64,000 bases of DNA. Source: Nitzschia sp. DOCU1. Taxonomy: Eukaryota; Bacillariophyta; Bacillariophyceae; Bacillariales; Bacillariaceae. The DNA lies in the NCBI GenBank assembly GCA_951394045.1, contig OX595999.1, positions 1,116,001-1,180,000 of the forward strand. Direction: 5' to 3'. Shown one piece after another: positions 40,258 to 50,406 of this stretch; position 1 is the first letter of the stretch, and each line of letters opens with the position of its first letter. The position numbers and the translations under genes are program-made. The notes under the pieces are model-generated. The model ran no database searches, had not been told where the DNA came from, and saw only the letters and a program-made list of their open reading frames with translations.

Positions 40258-42018
40258 ATGGCATTTCCTTGGTTAGCAGCAGCAAGGTCAGCTAGGCTAG
40301 CCCTCCAACAATACGGCGCCCCCACCTTGGCAGCAGGTGGATTGGTGGTTTCGTTCTCAGTGTCCCCTGCTTCTGGTAATCGTTCGAAGGATGGATATTC
40401 GTTCCATGGACGTTCCCTGGCAACATCCTGTGAAGCCGCCACTTCTTCGTCGGACAACAAAGCGGATACTCCAGCAGCGTTTCTCTCGCCGAAACGAGGA
40501 CAGTACAAGGATGTGGATATCGCGGCCTTGCGACGACGCATGACCAATGTCGGTCGGTTCAGTCTGTTGAGCGAAACGGCGACTAACCCTTCAGTGCCCG
40601 TCTTGATTTTATGCTTGAGTGGCAAGCCCTGGACCGCAAAGGATTTTACGGCTTTGTATGAGGAGCGTGGCATTTCCGAAAAACACGAACGATTCCGATC
40701 CGTGTTGGATCCAAAATCGCATCACTTTGTAGTCAAGGATGAGGATGATAGTGATTCGGCGTTGCCGGTATATGACATGCTGGTATATCCGCAGATTTAT
40801 CGACGCGAACTCAAGTCGATGATTATGGATGCGTTGCTACAACCTTTGGAGTTGAATGAGACTCTGTGGCAAGCTTGGGCAGGAACGGGTGGCAGGATTG
40901 GTCAGTCGGGAGCCATTCCACCCTCGACCAGCAGCGCGACTAGTACCAATGCCGTGGAGTCCCTGTTACTGTTTCGAGCCCATCATTGCATGGCGGATGG
41001 TGTTTCCTTGGGAGCCATTTTTGGTGACTTGATGGATGAAGGCAAGGAGTTTCAAGCCATGATTCAAGACAAACTCAAAGTATTTCAACGAAAAAAGAAC
41101 TCCTGGTGGCAAAAGCTAAAAATCTTTCTCTACTATTGGTGCTGGGGATCACTTCGTGCGATTGGGTATCAACTCTACTTGTATTATTATTCTCTTTTCA
41201 AGGCTCCACCAAATCCATGGAAGATTCTAGAGGGAACGGTAGCGCCCACGGAGGATGATCAACAACGCACACTTTCTTGGGTTCAAGTTGCGACAGTAGA
41301 CGAAGTCAAGCAAGTCGCAGACTATTTTACAAAACAACATCAGAAGCAAAATCGTGGTCTCTCCAAACGACAAAAAATGACAGTTAATGACATCTTCTGC
41401 AGCTGTGTCGCCGGTGCTACTGCGAAGCTCATCGAGTATCACCGACAAAACCAATGGTCGTCGTCATTGGATATCGAGTTGCCGTATATGAATTTGGTCA
41501 TGCCCGTACACATGCAGGGTGGTCTACTTTTACCAGGACAGTCCATGGGGAACAAAATTGGTGCCATTGTGAGTCAAGTGCCAGCGGAAGCCACTCTCAA
41601 CGCGGTCGAACGACTTCATCAAGTCCATGAAACGCTTTGGGCTCGAAAGCAAACTCCGACTGCCGTACTTTCTTATTTTGTGGCACAAGCGTTTGGAGGA
41701 ACTTTGGGAACCCTACTTGGACCTCGCCTCACGTCGTGGCTCTTTTCCAAGGCACACGCCAATGCCGCCGTGGTGGTGACCAATGTCAAGGGTCCTGAAA
41801 CGGCAGCGCATCTGGGTGGTCGAACGGTCGAAGCAAATCTAGGATTTTTGCCATTGCCCCCAGGAGTACCGATTGGCATGGTGGTCATGTCGTACAATCA
41901 AAAGATCACCTTGACCATCATGGCCGAACCATGGGCGGTTCCGGATGCAGATCGATTCTTGTCGTGGGTGGTGGAGGAATATCAAGAGCTACTACAGCAA
42001 TCTCAACAGTCGACTTGA
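40258..42018 (+). CDS. WS/DGAT-family acyltransferase (wax ester synthase/diacylglycerol acyltransferase)
   Basis: 586 residues. The catalytic HHxxxDG motif is HHCMADG at 242-248. The family C-terminal region follows, with MNLVMPVHMQGG, NKIGAIVSQVP, VVVTNVKGPE and NLGFLPLPPGVPIGMVVMSYN. These enzymes esterify acyl-CoA to fatty alcohols or diacylglycerol, making wax esters or storage lipid. A hydrophobic, aromatic stretch (WWQKLKIFLYYWCWGSL...YQLYLYYYSLF) after the active site suggests membrane association at the ER or lipid droplet. The N-terminal ~80 residues are low-complexity and might include a targeting signal. Which acceptor is used cannot be told from sequence. Confidence 0.9.
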   Translation: MAFPWLAAARSARLALQQYGAPTLAAGGLVVSFSVSPASGNRSKDGYSFHGRSLATSCEAATSSSDNKADTPAAFLSPKRGQYKDVDIAALRRRMTNVGRFSLLSETATNPSVPVLILCLSGKPWTAKDFTALYEERGISEKHERFRSVLDPKSHHFVVKDEDDSDSALPVYDMLVYPQIYRRELKSMIMDALLQPLELNETLWQAWAGTGGRIGQSGAIPPSTSSATSTNAVESLLLFRAHHCMADGVSLGAIFGDLMDEGKEFQAMIQDKLKVFQRKKNSWWQKLKIFLYYWCWGSLRAIGYQLYLYYYSLFKAPPNPWKILEGTVAPTEDDQQRTLSWVQVATVDEVKQVADYFTKQHQKQNRGLSKRQKMTVNDIFCSCVAGATAKLIEYHRQNQWSSSLDIELPYMNLVMPVHMQGGLLLPGQSMGNKIGAIVSQVPAEATLNAVERLHQVHETLWARKQTPTAVLSYFVAQAFGGTLGTLLGPRLTSWLFSKAHANAAVVVTNVKGPETAAHLGGRTVEANLGFLPLPPGVPIGMVVMSYNQKITLTIMAEPWAVPDADRFLSWVVEEYQELLQQSQQST

Positions 42019-42434
42019 TCGATAGATCGATTTACTAGAATACAGCAATGAAATAATAGTGGCAAGTATCTGACTTTCATGGAGACTCGGACTTTTTCAA
42101 TCCTTGGAACTGGAAAGGAGTACAAGCATCTACAGGTAGTAAATTTGGAGGATTTTCGTCGCCATAATTCACTATTCGGGGGCCACTTCTTTATTAACCC
42201 CTCCCCCTTTGAGCGCGTTATTACAAGAAATTTACCCCCCAAAAAAGGGGTTGATGACCATGACGACGGAGAGCATAAAAAGCGAAAGGCAGGGTCATTT
42301 CGAAGGTCACCTGTACTGCTGTGTTGGTGGTATATGTTATGATTTTGTGTGCTCGCCCCTTCATGTCGGTTCTATCCATGATATCCACCTCTCCGCTCCA
42401 CGTCCAGGTGTAACTCTTTGAAAGTCCCTACACC
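42019..42434. other. Short intergenic region
   Basis: 416 bp between two plus-strand genes with no supported coding frame. It should hold the promoter of the GT49 gene. Confidence 0.5.
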
Positions 42435-43721
42435 ATGACTGCTCCGACAAGAAGGAGAATTCTGATGGAACGGATGCTGTTCTGTGCATTGATTGCTCTG
42501 TGGTTTGTTCAAGAACAGCTTTCAGCGCTGCACCAGGCGACCTCAAGCCTGCCGACAGAGGAAGTGGACAATTCCCCATCTTGTTTTGAGTCTCTGGTGG
42601 GTCGAAATAAGGAGGAGAATATATCCCAAAATAACTCCACAGTGGGTTCTCCTTCTGGCCTCCAAAGGACGAAGCTGTCGGTCTTGGATCTTTTTGACAA
42701 TGCCCTTCCGACGTACGAGCAAGCTGGTGGCAAACTCTCAAAGCCTCTTGTCTTGACGAATATCATTCGCCGATCTCAGTCCAATGTGGTAACTGCTGAT
42801 GATATTGTGCTGGTGACACAAATGGGCGTGTCGAAAGCTTCTATATTGCTGGTTCTACTGGAATACTGGAATGGTCCTGCTTCTGTGGCCGTCTACATCA
42901 AGGACCGTGAATCCATTGAAACATTCTTTGATTTCGTACAAGAGCATGCTTCAGCGTTGGTAAATGCTACCTTTCATTTGGCAATGGAGAAGCCTGACAG
43001 CCCAGATGGTCCCGGCCCCGCATATCCTCACAATATACTTCGAAATGTCGCCCTGGAGACGGTAGAATCCGATTTTGTGATCTTGTTAGACGTCGATTTC
43101 ATTCCAAGCCCCAATGCACATGAAAAGCTGTCCTCTTGGCTGCGAGACCCCAAAATGGACTTGAAGCATAACATGCAGAAGAATCGGACTGTTTACGTCG
43201 TGCCTGCCTTTGAATTGCTCCCACCACGTCGCAACACCTCTTCTGCATTACCTCACATGTTGCCTCGATCAAAAAGTGAGCTGGTACAAATGTATAACAA
43301 TCACAGTGTGTATCCATTCAAAACAACGTGGATTTTGGGTCACTTTCCGACCAATTTCGCGTATTGGATGAAATTGGCCCAAAGACCGCGCACGAAACAG
43401 AATGCTGGACGCTATTCCTATCCCATAGAATTCGTTGGCAGGACCAAGGAATTTTTCGAGCCCTACATCGTGGCGTATCGGCCAATTCTACCTCGCTACT
43501 GGGAACACTTTCGTGGTTTTGGTCAAAACAAGGTCAGCTTTTACAAGGAACTTTTGCGTCCAAAATACGCCATACACTGGGAGGCCTTTCGAGATTTATA
43601 TTGTATCCATTTGGACCACCCAACGCTACCAATCGACGACAAACAAATATTTGAGAAGGCCAACAAACCATTCCGGAAAGCTTTTGACAGGTACTTGGAG
43701 GCCAGATATCCAAACGACTAA
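42435..43721 (+). CDS. GT49-family (LARGE/B4GAT1-like) glycosyltransferase
   Basis: 428 residues, type II membrane topology with a span at about 14-30. The catalytic block begins at DDIVLVTQMGVSKASILLVLLEYW and contains the metal-binding DVD of FVILLDVDFIP (near 219). Further family-like segments are NILRNVALETV, YVVPAFELLP, and EPYIVAYRPILPRYWEHFRGFGQNK. In animals GT49 enzymes add glucuronic acid or GlcNAc to glycans such as dystroglycan matriglycan; the diatom acceptor is unknown. Several N-glycosylation sequons lie in the lumenal part. The stop is 36 bp from that of the convergent ABC-F gene, so 3' UTRs probably overlap. Confidence 0.87.
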   Translation: MTAPTRRRILMERMLFCALIALWFVQEQLSALHQATSSLPTEEVDNSPSCFESLVGRNKEENISQNNSTVGSPSGLQRTKLSVLDLFDNALPTYEQAGGKLSKPLVLTNIIRRSQSNVVTADDIVLVTQMGVSKASILLVLLEYWNGPASVAVYIKDRESIETFFDFVQEHASALVNATFHLAMEKPDSPDGPGPAYPHNILRNVALETVESDFVILLDVDFIPSPNAHEKLSSWLRDPKMDLKHNMQKNRTVYVVPAFELLPPRRNTSSALPHMLPRSKSELVQMYNNHSVYPFKTTWILGHFPTNFAYWMKLAQRPRTKQNAGRYSYPIEFVGRTKEFFEPYIVAYRPILPRYWEHFRGFGQNKVSFYKELLRPKYAIHWEAFRDLYCIHLDHPTLPIDDKQIFEKANKPFRKAFDRYLEARYPND

Positions 43722-43757
43722 TGGGCACATTCGCTAGAAAAACTTCCTTGAGTTTTC

Positions 43758-45665
43758 TTATATATATTCTACTCGTACTCGCCCATACCCCACTGACCAT
43801 ACTTGGGTAGCAGGATACTTTTCGCAAAAGTAATCATCGTGAGAAATAGCCAGAACGGCAGCCGAAAAGCCTTCCATCGACTCCAACAAGGAATCCGTCG
43901 TTTCCGAATCCAAATTCTCTGTGACTTCATCCAAAATCAATAGAGCAGGTTTGTTCTCGTAGAATTCTCTTGACAACCATAATCGAACGCGTTGACCCGC
44001 AGATAGAGTTCGAATCTCTCGAACAGCCACATTACCCTTGAGTCCAAACCGGCCCAAGTAAGTTCGTGCGTCCAGAACTGTCAAGTGTTGGTTGCGAGTT
44101 TGCAAAAAGTCGACGGGTGTCTTGTGTCCATATTGTCGAATCAAATCCGCCAGAGCATCTTGATGAAAATGTGCAATAGTGTTGGTGGATCGACGAACAT
44201 CTCCATTGGTAGGCTGCAACTCGCCTAAAATCATCTTGGCCAAGGTCGACTTGCCTTGTCCATTGGCTCCTTGCACCAATATTTTGTCGGTTCCAGCAAT
44301 TTGACAATTGACATATTCCAACAACATCATGTCTTGCGAAACTTCATATTGAAAATCCACATCTACCAATTCCACCAAGGGTCGATCTGTAGCAGCCTGA
44401 GTACCCTGCAATTCGAGAGGCGCAACTTTGGCTTGTAATAATAGTGCGTGTTTTTCTTCTTGCACTTTGACTTGTTGTTGCGTTCGTTTCAATTTGGCAG
44501 CCGCACTATGATCCGCATGTTGTTTGGCTTCCTTACATTTTCCTCGAAGATATCCATTATTACTGGCTTGTCCATATTCCGAATTTTTGGCCTTGTAGGT
44601 TTGTTCTCGTTTGCGGAGTTGTTGTCGAATCTGACCCAAGGATTGTTGTGCCTGTTGTTGTACGGATTCGGCTTGGTCTTTGGATTTTTGGGCCGATGCG
44701 ACGCGATCGGCATGAGCGGCTTGAAAGTCCAAAAAGCCACAATGATAGACCGTCAATGTGCGACTGGCGGGATTCAAGTAAAGAATCCGATCACACAATT
44801 CTTCTAGCAGTGCCTCCTTGTGTGAGATCAAGACAATCATGGTATTATGAGATTTGGACAATGTCTGTAATTGTGATACGAGCCATGCAGTCGCTTGAGT
44901 ATCCAAAAAGGAAGGTTCGTCAATAATCATCAAGTCGGGTCGAGTCAATAGAGTCGACACTAGTTGACACTTGTACTTCCAACCACTCGACAAGGTCCCA
45001 AAGGCTTGGTTGGGATAGTACTCTCCAAATTGTAAATCGGCAAACATTTGTTCTAGCAGCGTCGTTGCTTCTTGTTCTAAATCATCCTTGGTTTCGTAAA
45101 GTTCACCTAAAAGGTTGCTGAGCTGTTCCATTTCTTCTTCCTCAGTCGTGTGTTCCAAGGATGCTTCCATTTCGTCAATGGTTTGTTCGAGTTGTTGGAC
45201 TCGTAGAGCCACGCGACTCAAACAGTAGTCTCGGGCCGAGGCTGTCATGAGAACTTCTTGTTCCTTTTTACTTTTAGCGGCTGCCAAGAGTAGTGAATCC
45301 ATATCGGCTGCTAGATATTCGACGCGGAAATTAGTGGGAAAGCCAGGTAATTTCGGTAGAGCTCGTACCAGTGACGTTTTGCCACTCCCATTGGGTGCTA
45401 CCAATCCATAAATACAACCGCGTTCCAATGCGACATGAGCGTCTTGAAAGAGCTCCAAACCATCATATCCTAACGACCCATCCAACGACAAGACTTGACC
45501 CGTAAACGAACACGTCGTGTTGGTACTCCAAACAGCGAGATCATCATCGTCATCGTCATCATCAATGATGCGAGGATTGTTCTTGTCATTCGTCTTGTTC
45601 GTAGTAGTAGTGCTGGGAGGAGTAAAGGCAGTAGATGTAGCAGCAGCAGCAGCAGTAGTAGTCAT
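43758..45665 (-). CDS. ABC-F-type ATPase with two divergent nucleotide-binding domains
   Basis: 635 residues from the first true ATG (45665). There are no membrane spans but two ABC cassettes: Walker A at about 88-97 (APNGSGKTS) and 466-474 (GANGQGKST), and Walker B at LMIIDEPS and ALLILDEVTE. The signature motifs are degenerate: LSSGW in the first and LSAGQ in the second. ABC-F proteins act on ribosomes in translation and antibiotic resistance, but in most of them the Walker B runs DEPTNHLD; here it is DEPSFLD and DEVTENLD. The linker between the cassettes is long, charged and coiled. An Asp run (41-48) and low-complexity start precede cassette 1. A role on the ribosome is inferred. Confidence 0.85.
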   Translation of the reverse strand: MTTTAAAAATSTAFTPPSTTTTNKTNDKNNPRIIDDDDDDDDLAVWSTNTTCSFTGQVLSLDGSLGYDGLELFQDAHVALERGCIYGLVAPNGSGKTSLVRALPKLPGFPTNFRVEYLAADMDSLLLAAAKSKKEQEVLMTASARDYCLSRVALRVQQLEQTIDEMEASLEHTTEEEEMEQLSNLLGELYETKDDLEQEATTLLEQMFADLQFGEYYPNQAFGTLSSGWKYKCQLVSTLLTRPDLMIIDEPSFLDTQATAWLVSQLQTLSKSHNTMIVLISHKEALLEELCDRILYLNPASRTLTVYHCGFLDFQAAHADRVASAQKSKDQAESVQQQAQQSLGQIRQQLRKREQTYKAKNSEYGQASNNGYLRGKCKEAKQHADHSAAAKLKRTQQQVKVQEEKHALLLQAKVAPLELQGTQAATDRPLVELVDVDFQYEVSQDMMLLEYVNCQIAGTDKILVQGANGQGKSTLAKMILGELQPTNGDVRRSTNTIAHFHQDALADLIRQYGHKTPVDFLQTRNQHLTVLDARTYLGRFGLKGNVAVREIRTLSAGQRVRLWLSREFYENKPALLILDEVTENLDSETTDSLLESMEGFSAAVLAISHDDYFCEKYPATQVWSVGYGRVRVEYI

Positions 45666-46040
45666 GGAGGGTGTTTGTATCTTCAACGGCAGTCTCTCGA
45701 CTCTTGAGAGGAATGAATTTGTGCGGAACTTCGCACTTTTTGCTGGAGGCTGTCATATGATGTCACCAAAAGACCACGTTTCGAGAACCCCTCTGTTTCA
45801 CGAACCCTCGCGACTTCCCGTCTGGCCCAGTCGTGCATGCTCGGCGACCTCGCCGTTGAGGCTGAGAGTCAGGCCCGCTTGAATGATCCATTCGACTCAC
45901 TCATTCGTCAGCATCCAAACAAAATGACACCGACGGACAATGACCATGGCCAGCACCACCACCGATTGCCAACATCCCTATCTTGTACAAATAGCCACGC
46001 CTTTCACACTCCCTGCTCTTACTAGATCTACAATACAACA
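45666..46040. other. Divergent promoter region of ABC-F and sulfatase genes
   Basis: About 375 bp with no supported coding frame. It should hold both promoters. Confidence 0.5.
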
Positions 46041-47465
46041 ATGACTGGCGTCTCTTCGTTATTCCAAGATGCTACCAAACGCCCGAATGTTTTGCTCATT
46101 ATTACCGATCAAGAACGCTCCCTCCAACATTGGCCACGGAGTTTTTATGAGGACCACTTGCCCAGCATGTGTCGCTTGCTACAAAATGGCATGGAATTTA
46201 CAAATTACTTTACGAATGCATGCATGTGTTCTCCTAGCCGAGCGACACTTTTGACCAGTCAATTTCCAGTCGTAACAGGTGTCACAACCACGGGATCACC
46301 GGAACCACGACATGGCTTGCCGACTGACATTGTGAATTTGGCGACTCTGTTTCGTCAAGCCGGATATCATACCGAATGGCATGGCAAGTGGCATTTAGGT
46401 GGACATCCTAGCGAGTATGGTTTTGAAGGATGGAAACCACCCGATGCTGGGAATTATTTGACATTGAATGAAACACTGGGAGGAGGTGATCCGAACAATG
46501 ATGGTCGCTTTTTACAAGAAATTCTAGAATTTTTGGAATCTCGATCATCCGCGACAACCGATACCCAACAACCATTCTTGTTGGTGGCCAGTTTTGTCAA
46601 TCCTCATGATGTCTACGTCGCACAACATGAACCTGCCTTGGGATATACACTGGAAGATTTTCAGAAATTGCATGTGCCGCTTCCTACCAATTGGACGGAA
46701 GATTTGGATTCCAACAACAAACCTCGAGCTCAAGCACAAATGTCCATTCCGTACGTGCCCTTTGTGAATCAACCCCAAGACTATGTCAACTTTTATGCGC
46801 ATTTACATACCGTGGTAGATGAACAAATTGGTCAAGTCTTGAATGCCTTGGATCGGTTGGGTTTGACACACCAGACATTGATTGTACGAACGGCCGATCA
46901 TGGAGAACAAGCTCTTTGTCATTCTTTGGTGGAAAAATTTTACAATGCCTATGAAGAAAGTATTCATATACCTTTTGTGGTCAGCAATCCAGTGGCATTT
47001 CCTACCGCCATACAAACGACAGCATTGGCATCCCATGTCGATATTTTGCCGACCTTTCAACGATTATTGGGTCTTGCTACTACGGCAAACGACTTTGGTG
47101 GCCACGATTTGACACCGATTCTCGATCAATCATCTTTGAAAAATGTTCCGTCCAGCATTCATTTTACCTATGATGATATACCCTGCCCTGGGGCTCCTTC
47201 CATTTTGAGGTGTATTCGTACCATGCGTTTCAAATATACGGTATATTTTACTCTGGAGGGTACCGATGCCGATTGGGAATTATATGACCTCCAAAAGGAT
47301 CCCTTGGAAAATCACAATGTGGCGGGACAAGCCAGCTTTGCTACCCTCCAAGCACGATTGGACGAACAACTCGTGGAACGTATGCGACACTACAAAACGT
47401 TACCCACGACATTTGTGTGGCCACCGAAAGCCACGAAACATAGTCGAGGAATTCAACAATCCTAA
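46041..47465 (+). CDS. Sulfatase (formylglycine-dependent)
   Basis: 474 residues of the alkaline-phosphatase/sulfatase superfamily. RPNVLLIITDQE supplies Asp23 and Gln24 at the metal site. The core sulfatase signature is CSPSRATLLTS at 63-73, whose Cys63 would be converted to formylglycine. EWHGKWHLGGHP and RTADHGEQ are further active-site blocks. The enzyme would remove sulfate from an ester substrate. No cleavable signal peptide is seen at the ATG used, so it may be cytosolic; a start lost upstream cannot be excluded. The overall pattern is like choline-sulfatase or iduronate-type sulfatases, but specificity is not decided here. Confidence 0.93.
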   Translation: MTGVSSLFQDATKRPNVLLIITDQERSLQHWPRSFYEDHLPSMCRLLQNGMEFTNYFTNACMCSPSRATLLTSQFPVVTGVTTTGSPEPRHGLPTDIVNLATLFRQAGYHTEWHGKWHLGGHPSEYGFEGWKPPDAGNYLTLNETLGGGDPNNDGRFLQEILEFLESRSSATTDTQQPFLLVASFVNPHDVYVAQHEPALGYTLEDFQKLHVPLPTNWTEDLDSNNKPRAQAQMSIPYVPFVNQPQDYVNFYAHLHTVVDEQIGQVLNALDRLGLTHQTLIVRTADHGEQALCHSLVEKFYNAYEESIHIPFVVSNPVAFPTAIQTTALASHVDILPTFQRLLGLATTANDFGGHDLTPILDQSSLKNVPSSIHFTYDDIPCPGAPSILRCIRTMRFKYTVYFTLEGTDADWELYDLQKDPLENHNVAGQASFATLQARLDEQLVERMRHYKTLPTTFVWPPKATKHSRGIQQS

Positions 47466-47866
47466 TCATTAAACTGCGATAGACTGTTTGTTGGGTCTGT
47501 GACCGGTCTACTACTAGGAGCTGGCGTTGCTTCCCCATCCGTAGAAAGGCACCGTTCTGGGTATTTGTAGCAGTGTGACGTCTGGCTTTCCGATAGTCAT
47601 GAAATCGAGTCTCCTAGAAACAAGCAACTATGGCAACAATGACAGCATCGTCCCGCGTAACGATCTATCTTGGGCGAGCTACATACCGATGGAGATGAGC
47701 CGGACCGACAAGATGCGTCGGTTTGGAAGGAACGTGTCCACGGGACCATTTCAGGTGAAGCTACCGAGATTACCGAGGGCCCAGAAAAACGCCTCATGGA
47801 TAGCGGGCAAAAAATGGGCAATCGCACCAGCCACGCCAACAAACACATGCAGCCACAACCTCGTCA
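47466..47866. other. Intergenic region with weak small frame
   Basis: A plus-strand frame from the ATG at 47599 to 47883 would give 94 residues (MKSSLLETSNYGNND...), overlapping the end of the methyltransferase. No domain or homologue is recognised and codon content is not distinctive, so it is not called. Confidence 0.35.
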
Positions 47867-49027
47867 TCATCTGGCTACGATAAATATGGACTTTCGTTCA
47901 CTATTCCAGTTGCCATCTTGGTGTTTCTCTGTATTTTCCAGGTCGGTCTCAATGACCTCATGTGCTCGGCCCTGAAAACACTCCGCTAGCATGTAGCAAT
48001 ACTTGTGATATGGCTTGTCCGAGCTCAATACCTGCGACACATCCAGTTCCATTTGAGGTGCAGACAAAGCGAGCGGATTGGAGCGCTCCACAACTTGGGG
48101 ACAAATCTGTTTGTAGTGACCATAGGCGAGGCAGTTCCAGCAGGGGATGGTCGCTTTGTGAAAGGCTCGACGTATTCGTTCTTGTTCGAGAACCGGCAAC
48201 GTGGGTAGAATCGGGCAGTCAATGAGGCCATGTGTTTCATCTTTGCAATGGAAGCACGGCCCATTTCTTGGTTTTCGTTTCATCCGCCCTCTGCGATCCA
48301 TGTAGTCCCTGCGACTTTGACGCTCCTCTTGTGTTTCCTGGAGTTGAATTGCTAGTAGCCATGATTTTTCATTGCTTTTCCCCTTTTGTGCCGTGATTGC
48401 CCGTGGCAAACAGCAGGGAGCAAGACACGCATAAATACATTTGGATCCCAGGCCGTTGACTAGACCACAAAAGGAGGGACCGAGCTGTTTGCACAAATGG
48501 ATTCCCGTCATGGCGACAGGAAGCGGCAGCTCTAGGATTCGATCCAAAACATCATCGTAATCATGCAAATTGGTGTTCTCCCAAATGGTGATGTACGGAC
48601 GCCCTTCTTCTTGAGCGGTTGGATTGGCACCTTGTCGAATATGATACCAGTTGATGGCAGCTTTTTCCAGCATGATAATTTCTTTTACATGTGGAGGTTT
48701 CAAGTAGGACAAAAGAAAGGAAAACAGTCCCTTTCCCGCACAAATATCCATGACAATAATGCTCTTCTCTTCTCGGTCCGACGTTGCTTCTAGCAAATGA
48801 TGAATGGCGACAATCGACTCTTCCACTTCCTTGTGCAAGGTGTTCTTGTTCAACATCGAACGCCACTCTGGATGACCACACCATTTCTCTCCCCACTCTC
48901 GAAGGATTGCAATGATTCGTGGCGTGAGCTCGGGGTAAAAGACCTGTTGCACGGCCTCCAATTCGTCAATCGCCGACCAAACGTTCCAATGACTTCCATC
49001 GATCATTTGTACTTTCTTTTCCGGCAT
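47867..49027 (-). CDS. SAM-dependent methyltransferase-like protein with two CCHC zinc knuckles
   Basis: 386 residues from the first true ATG; the frame stays open a little upstream, so a further exon is possible. A Rossmann methyltransferase core is suggested by IIVMDICAGKGLFSFLLSYL (glycine-rich SAM loop), followed by IIMLEKAAINWYHIRQG, GIHLCKQLGPS and CIYACLAPCCLPR. That order resembles the Methyltransf_32/TRM13-like group. Two CCHC-like zinc knuckles follow: CFHCKDETHGLIDC and CWNCLAYGHYKQIC, which usually bind single-stranded RNA. I infer an RNA methyltransferase. The knuckles could instead point to a retroelement Gag remnant, but the methyltransferase core argues against that. Confidence 0.72.
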   Translation of the reverse strand: MPEKKVQMIDGSHWNVWSAIDELEAVQQVFYPELTPRIIAILREWGEKWCGHPEWRSMLNKNTLHKEVEESIVAIHHLLEATSDREEKSIIVMDICAGKGLFSFLLSYLKPPHVKEIIMLEKAAINWYHIRQGANPTAQEEGRPYITIWENTNLHDYDDVLDRILELPLPVAMTGIHLCKQLGPSFCGLVNGLGSKCIYACLAPCCLPRAITAQKGKSNEKSWLLAIQLQETQEERQSRRDYMDRRGRMKRKPRNGPCFHCKDETHGLIDCPILPTLPVLEQERIRRAFHKATIPCWNCLAYGHYKQICPQVVERSNPLALSAPQMELDVSQVLSSDKPYHKYCYMLAECFQGRAHEVIETDLENTEKHQDGNWNSERKSIFIVAR

Positions 49028-49965
49028 TTGTGGCTGCTCACTCTTCGTCACCGCCTCCACAAAGATAAGCGTTGTCGCTAATACGGGCAGATGCAGATCG
49101 AAGCAGTAAAGGTTGCAAATGGAGGTTGTGCAACAGTACCATAAACGCCGCCAAAGGTCTCATCATCATCTCATCGCCATGGCCGCTGTTTGATTTTGGG
49201 GGAGGGCGGGAATTCTGGTGGCTGGAAACAGCTCCAAGCAAATGCTTTTCTACTCGATCGAGTCAAAAACTATTTCTGAAGAAGAAAGGGTCCAAGGGAC
49301 TACCAGTAGTGCCGAATGGCCCTTCCTTCTCCCGAGAACCCGAAGTTGACATTTTCATCCAATCCCGTACGATAAAAAGAAATCGTTCGCGTTCCAATCC
49401 ATATAAAGGGATAAATATCTGCCCAATAATTCCTCTCTAGGGGAGAAAGTCCTGAAGAGAACTTTGAGAACCACGGTTGGGCGAACCAAAGGACAACAAC
49501 ACAGTGTAGTAGTAAAGTGTTATGAGGCCATGCTATAATATTTGTTTGGCCCAAGCACGCGGATGACCCGTCTAATCATGTGAATATTTATGTCATGGGC
49601 GAATGACCCTTTGCCTCGGTTGGCGGCAAAAAAGGTGTCTATGCCGGCTGTCCACTCACACCACGAGATGCAAGCTTGCCCGTCGATCCCCAAGAAGCAA
49701 AAGGCGGAAAAGTTTTGGCTCCCAACACACTCCGAAGGCACGTGCGGTTCGACGAATGAATCTTCGCGTCCATGACACACACAGGACCATCTCCAATCCC
49801 AGTCGTATTGTTCTTTCTCGATCATTTTATTTTATTTCAATCTCGCCCGCGTCTACTGCTTGGTAGAATAGCGGCTATTACAACAATTGATCCAAGGACC
49901 GTCGGGAGTTACAAATCACCGATACGCCAAGAACTCACATCAACGATACACCAACTTCGTAGAAA
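49028..49965. other. Gene-free region
   Basis: About 940 bp without a frame I can support, divergent between the methyltransferase and the small plus-strand gene at 49966. Confidence 0.5.
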
Positions 49966-50406
49966 ATGGCTCTCGAATCTTATTTGAAGGGATTGGTCGG
50001 CCCATCATCTTCACGAGTCCGTATTGTCAGCGACAATTCCACATCAAGATTATTAAATTCTGCAGCGTTTGATGAATCCTTCAGCCATCCTCTTTGCGAT
50101 GCCGGGGAATCTAGCAGTCGGCACTCTCGAACGCTCCTTCAATCAAACCGTTCCAATAACAACTCAAACGATATGTCGTCATCTTCCGTTACGATGCGAG
50201 CGCTGGAAGAAGACTACCCCATGACTCCAGTTCCTACAAGAAGCCAGGACGAAAGAGGAATAAGGGGCAATCCTGAGGTATCAATAGAGGGGTTTTTAGA
50301 GCGTCAACGCTGCATCCGCCAAAGCATGTCTCCAGGAGTTTATCCCCAACGAAGTCCACATCGACGGGCCAAATCACCACCACCGACGCAACCTTTTACA
50401 CTTTAG
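49966..50406 (+). CDS. Short disordered protein of unknown function
   Basis: 146 residues from an ATG, rich in Ser, Arg, Asn and Pro, with no recognised domain, signal or membrane span. It contains possible phosphorylation-site clusters (TPVPTRSQDE, SPGVYPQRSPHRRAKSPPP). The even composition and clean ATG-to-stop frame make it plausible, but it could be chance. No function is assigned. Confidence 0.45.
   Translation: MALESYLKGLVGPSSSRVRIVSDNSTSRLLNSAAFDESFSHPLCDAGESSSRHSRTLLQSNRSNNNSNDMSSSSVTMRALEEDYPMTPVPTRSQDERGIRGNPEVSIEGFLERQRCIRQSMSPGVYPQRSPHRRAKSPPPTQPFTL

Noticed and set aside
47599..47883. 94-codon plus-strand frame
   Set aside because: No domain and it overlaps the end of the methyltransferase gene.
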